From: Leishmania mexicana MHOM/GT/2001/U1103 | Lineage: Eukaryota > Euglenozoa > Kinetoplastea > Trypanosomatida > Trypanosomatidae | Assembly: GCF_000234665.1 (NCBI RefSeq) | Contig: NC_018312.1 | Span: 1,049,791-1,113,790 of the forward strand | DNA length: 64,000 bases | Reading direction: 5' to 3' | Part shown: piece after piece, positions 61,644 to 64,000 of the stretch | Layout: every line of letters starts with the position of its first letter | Position numbering within the stretch: position 1 is the first letter of the stretch | Notes under the pieces: generated by a model | Databases searched by the model: none | Seen by the model: the letters and a program-made list of their open reading frames with translations, nothing else | What the model was told of the DNA's origin: nothing | Position numbers and translations under genes: made by a program

Positions 61644-62657
61644 ATGAGGCTGGAGATTGTCGAGTGTGTGAAAAATGAGCACGCCGCGGGCGAGACGCTC
61701 ACGTTTCAGCTCAACGAGGTGGACAGCTCTTTTGCCAACGCGCTGCGGCGTGTCATGTTGGCGGAGATTCCGACGCTCGCCATTGAGTACGTGACAATCC
61801 GCCAGAACACGTCGGTGCTGCCCGATGAGATGATCGCTCACCGGCTTGGCCTTGTGCCGCTCTTCTCCGGGAAGGCGAAGCGCTTAAACTTTCCGCAAGA
61901 TTGCGGCTGTGGCGGGAGCGGGTGCCCAGACTGCCAGATCACCGGTTCGCTGAAGGTGCAGTGCCCGCCGAACCAGCATAGCAAGCAGGTGTTCATTGGC
62001 GATTCTCTGCAGATCGATGACGCTGAGGTGTACCCAGTGAGTGCGGAGGAGCATGGCATTTGGCTGGTCACGCTGGGACGCAGCCAGGTGCTGGATCTGC
62101 ATGTCGTAATTCGCAAGAACATTGCCAAGACGCACGCCAAGTTTATGCCAGTGGCGACGGTGGCGATGCGCTACGCTCCTGAGATCATCCTCAACCTCAA
62201 CGGGTTCCAGACCCTCGGGAAGGCGAAAGCGCGTGAGTGGGTGGCCCGCTGTCCGCGGAACGTCTTTCGGTTTGTCGAGCGCACTGGCCAGGTGGAGGTG
62301 CAAGACGAGGACGCCTGCATCTTCTGCCGCGAGTGCACGTCGCAGGAGCCCCCGTTCGACAGGCTTCCCGAGCCGCTAGTGTTTGTGCGGCAGAAGAAGA
62401 ACAAGATGGGCTACTTCGACTTCACCTTCACAGTGGAGTCGACCGGGGTGCTACCGGTGCTGCAGATTGTGTACGATGCCGTGGCGGTGGTGCGCAAGAA
62501 GCTGCAACGGGTGAGTGAGGGCCTCATGAAGGACCCGAATGCGGACGGTGTAAAGATGCGCACGATTGGCCAGTCCACAACTGCCCCCGTGGTGCCCAAC
62601 GCGGATGCCGTGCGGAAGGGCGCGGAGGAGGACAACCTCAATTTCACCATGCAATAA
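61644..62657 (+). CDS. RPB3: RNA polymerase II subunit RPB3
   Basis: Protein of 337 aa. The alpha-like N-terminal motif FQLNEVDSSFANALRRVMLAEIPTLAIEYV and LPDEMIAHRLGLVPL match RPB3/RPAC1; the following DCGCGGSGCPDCQ...VQC zinc-binding loop is the RPB3 form. RPB3 dimerises with RPB11 to form the alpha-dimer platform for polymerase assembly. A later segment carries a CxxCxxC motif (Cys225, Cys228, Cys231), like the ferredoxin-like domain of archaeal subunit D and some protist homologues. The C-terminal DFTFTVESTGVLPVLQIVYDAVAVVRKKL is the dimerisation helix. The ATG at 61644 is the first in frame. Confidence 0.94.
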   Translation: MRLEIVECVKNEHAAGETLTFQLNEVDSSFANALRRVMLAEIPTLAIEYVTIRQNTSVLPDEMIAHRLGLVPLFSGKAKRLNFPQDCGCGGSGCPDCQITGSLKVQCPPNQHSKQVFIGDSLQIDDAEVYPVSAEEHGIWLVTLGRSQVLDLHVVIRKNIAKTHAKFMPVATVAMRYAPEIILNLNGFQTLGKAKAREWVARCPRNVFRFVERTGQVEVQDEDACIFCRECTSQEPPFDRLPEPLVFVRQKKNKMGYFDFTFTVESTGVLPVLQIVYDAVAVVRKKLQRVSEGLMKDPNADGVKMRTIGQSTTAPVVPNADAVRKGAEEDNLNFTMQ

Positions 62658-63393
62658 GCGTGCCGCGATTTCACGTCTCGGTGAGCGTAGGGTAGCAGGT
62701 GAACAAGTTGGGGGACTCCGCCCGACGTCGCGGATCGCATGGTGCGTTGTGCGCTACCTCTGTGTACGTCTCGGTGTCTTTTTTGTTGTTGTTGTCTGAG
62801 GCGCCCTCCTAGGCCTTTGTGTAAGGCATGCAATAAATGGCCCCCCTCCCCCCTCCAAGGACACAACCGCCACAGCCCAAGGATGCTTGCATACACGAGA
62901 AGGACGGGATGAGAGGCGGAGTGGTGGTGAGAATGGTCAACTTACACTCTCCCCTCACCCCGCAGCCCAACCCTCACTCTTGATCTAGACCATTTTGGCC
63001 CTTCCCCTTCCTCCCTCCCGGCACGACGGTTGAAGAGGGAAATAAGATGCGTTTCACGACACGCCGCGTGTCGACCTATGCCTCGCTCTCTCTCTCTCTC
63101 TGTTGATACTCTGTTTCACGTGTGTCACCACACACTCTTCTTTCCTCGTTTTTCCCGCTCCTGTGTTGCTATGTTCACGTGTGTGGATGTGGGTGTGTGC
63201 GTGTTGGCACATGTACAGCCGTGGAATAGCTGTTCGAGCCGCTCCAACAGCACGAACACCACCGAAAAGGGCGTTTTTTTGTTTTCGCGGTTGGGCGTGG
63301 CGCTGCCGCATCCAATCACCTCCTCGTTTTCTCTCCCCCCCCCACGGCGCTCGCTGGCATTCTTCTAGTTTCCTTCCACCGACAAAGGCAGCG
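62658..63393. other. Intergenic region, no gene seen
   Basis: Spacer with C-runs, CT-rich tracts (63085-63100) and a pyrimidine stretch ahead of the terminal partial gene. Confidence 0.55.
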
Positions 63394-64000
63394 ATGGAGG
63401 CACCACACACGCTTTCATCTCGTGTGAGCCCGTCATCGGCGCGTCTGCCGAACCTGTCGAAGAGGGACGGCGCGCCCCTCGTCAGAGCGCCTCGCAGGGT
63501 GCCGGGCATAAGAAGACAGTCAAAGGGACTGCTAGAGCTGCTGGAGAGAGGTGCTATCGGTCCGGAAATAGACCTAGAGCCACTGCTCACGACGGACGGG
63601 CCCATGCGATCGCAGCGGATGCAGCTGCACAGGGCGGCCGACAAGCGACAGCGCCGTCCACAAGTGATGACGGAGAATTCCGGCTTCAACGCTATCCACG
63701 ACTACAAGCTGGACATGGAAGAACTCGCCAAAATACCCCCCTCCCTAGGCCTGAACGAGCTTCAGGACTGGGATGTGGCGCAGGCGCAGGAGAGACGTCT
63801 GCAGCGTTCCACCGTGCATGCTGTGGCGGCTCCGAAAGCCAGCCCCCCCTTGAAGTCTGGTTCTGGTCCGTCTAAATCATTGGCTGCTGCTGCAGCCAAC
63901 CCGCTCCATGCCGCTGGTCCCGCGCGAGAGGACGCGCGCACCTACACCGAGCTGCTCGACTGGTATTCGATGCACGAGTTTATTATACGCAAGGGGAAGA
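63394..64000 (+). CDS. Unknown protein, partial (cut by window end)
   Basis: Open from the ATG at 63394 to the last base: at least 202 codons with no stop. The predicted start MEAPHTLSSRVSPSSARLP is followed by basic segments (KRDGAPLVRAPRRVPGIRRQ), a helical stretch (GLLELLERGAIGPEIDLEPLL), a Pro/Ser/Ala-rich linker and, at the very end, YTELLDWYSMHEFIIRKGK, which looks like the start of a folded domain. Base composition and codon use match the neighbouring genes. The family cannot be named from the visible part. Confidence 0.7.
   Translation, partial: MEAPHTLSSRVSPSSARLPNLSKRDGAPLVRAPRRVPGIRRQSKGLLELLERGAIGPEIDLEPLLTTDGPMRSQRMQLHRAADKRQRRPQVMTENSGFNAIHDYKLDMEELAKIPPSLGLNELQDWDVAQAQERRLQRSTVHAVAAPKASPPLKSGSGPSKSLAAAAANPLHAAGPAREDARTYTELLDWYSMHEFIIRKGK

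Noticed and set aside
1..64000. CRISPR arrays, bacterial ribosome-binding sites, rho-independent terminators, introns
   Set aside because: None seen; the repeats present are microsatellites, one minisatellite and dispersed elements, and all genes read as single exons.

Overview
The window looks like nuclear chromosomal DNA of a Leishmania-type trypanosomatid. The supported genes are all intron-less, all on the + strand, GC-rich and separated by long intergenic stretches full of CT-rich tracts, (CA/GT)n microsatellites and G-runs. This is what one polycistronic transcription unit with trans-splicing and polyadenylation looks like. No bacterial operon signals, tRNA, rRNA or CRISPR structures were seen. 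Species cannot be fixed from the sequence alone.

Layout. 1-8.5 kb: FHA-domain protein (2344-3357), C2HC zinc-finger protein (4575-5723) and an FAD-linked D-lactate dehydrogenase-like protein (6991-8466). 9.9-24.7 kb: a repeat-bounded segmental duplication. The first copy holds a SPKK-rich basic protein with a SAP-like tail (11129-11857), a tubulin-tyrosine-ligase-like enzyme (12857-14644) and a 2-oxoglutarate/Fe(II)-type oxidoreductase (15387-16346). The second copy has lost about 3.4 kb, so it carries only a 3'-truncated basic protein (19984-20652) and a second, diverged oxidoreductase (20874-21833). A ~535-bp dispersed repeat, resembling SIDER-type retroposons in size and placement, flanks the units and also occurs at 1611-2145. 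24.7-26.5 kb is gene-free sequence of unusual texture. 27-50.6 kb is an ordinary gene-dense cluster: RIO1 kinase, a small mitochondrial-type membrane protein, SEC24, a signal-peptide/coiled-coil membrane protein, an ATRX/RAD54-like SNF2 ATPase, a large unknown protein, a RanBP2-zinc-finger/RRM protein and protein phosphatase inhibitor 2. 50.6-55.7 kb is a 5.1-kb gene desert with a stretch that may be a dead retroelement. 55.7-64 kb: a polytopic transporter-like protein, IFT70, RNA polymerase II subunit RPB3, and a gene cut by the window end.

The genes do not form one pathway; as is usual in trypanosomatids, neighbours share a transcript rather than a function. They cover RNA polymerase II, ribosome maturation (RIO1), ER export (SEC24), the flagellum (IFT70, possibly the TTL-like enzyme), chromatin (SNF2, basic SAP protein) and metabolism (D-LDH, oxidoreductases). 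The most interesting part is the duplicated block. Its non-coding DNA is almost identical between copies, but the two oxidoreductase genes differ at 21 amino acids with only about three silent changes.
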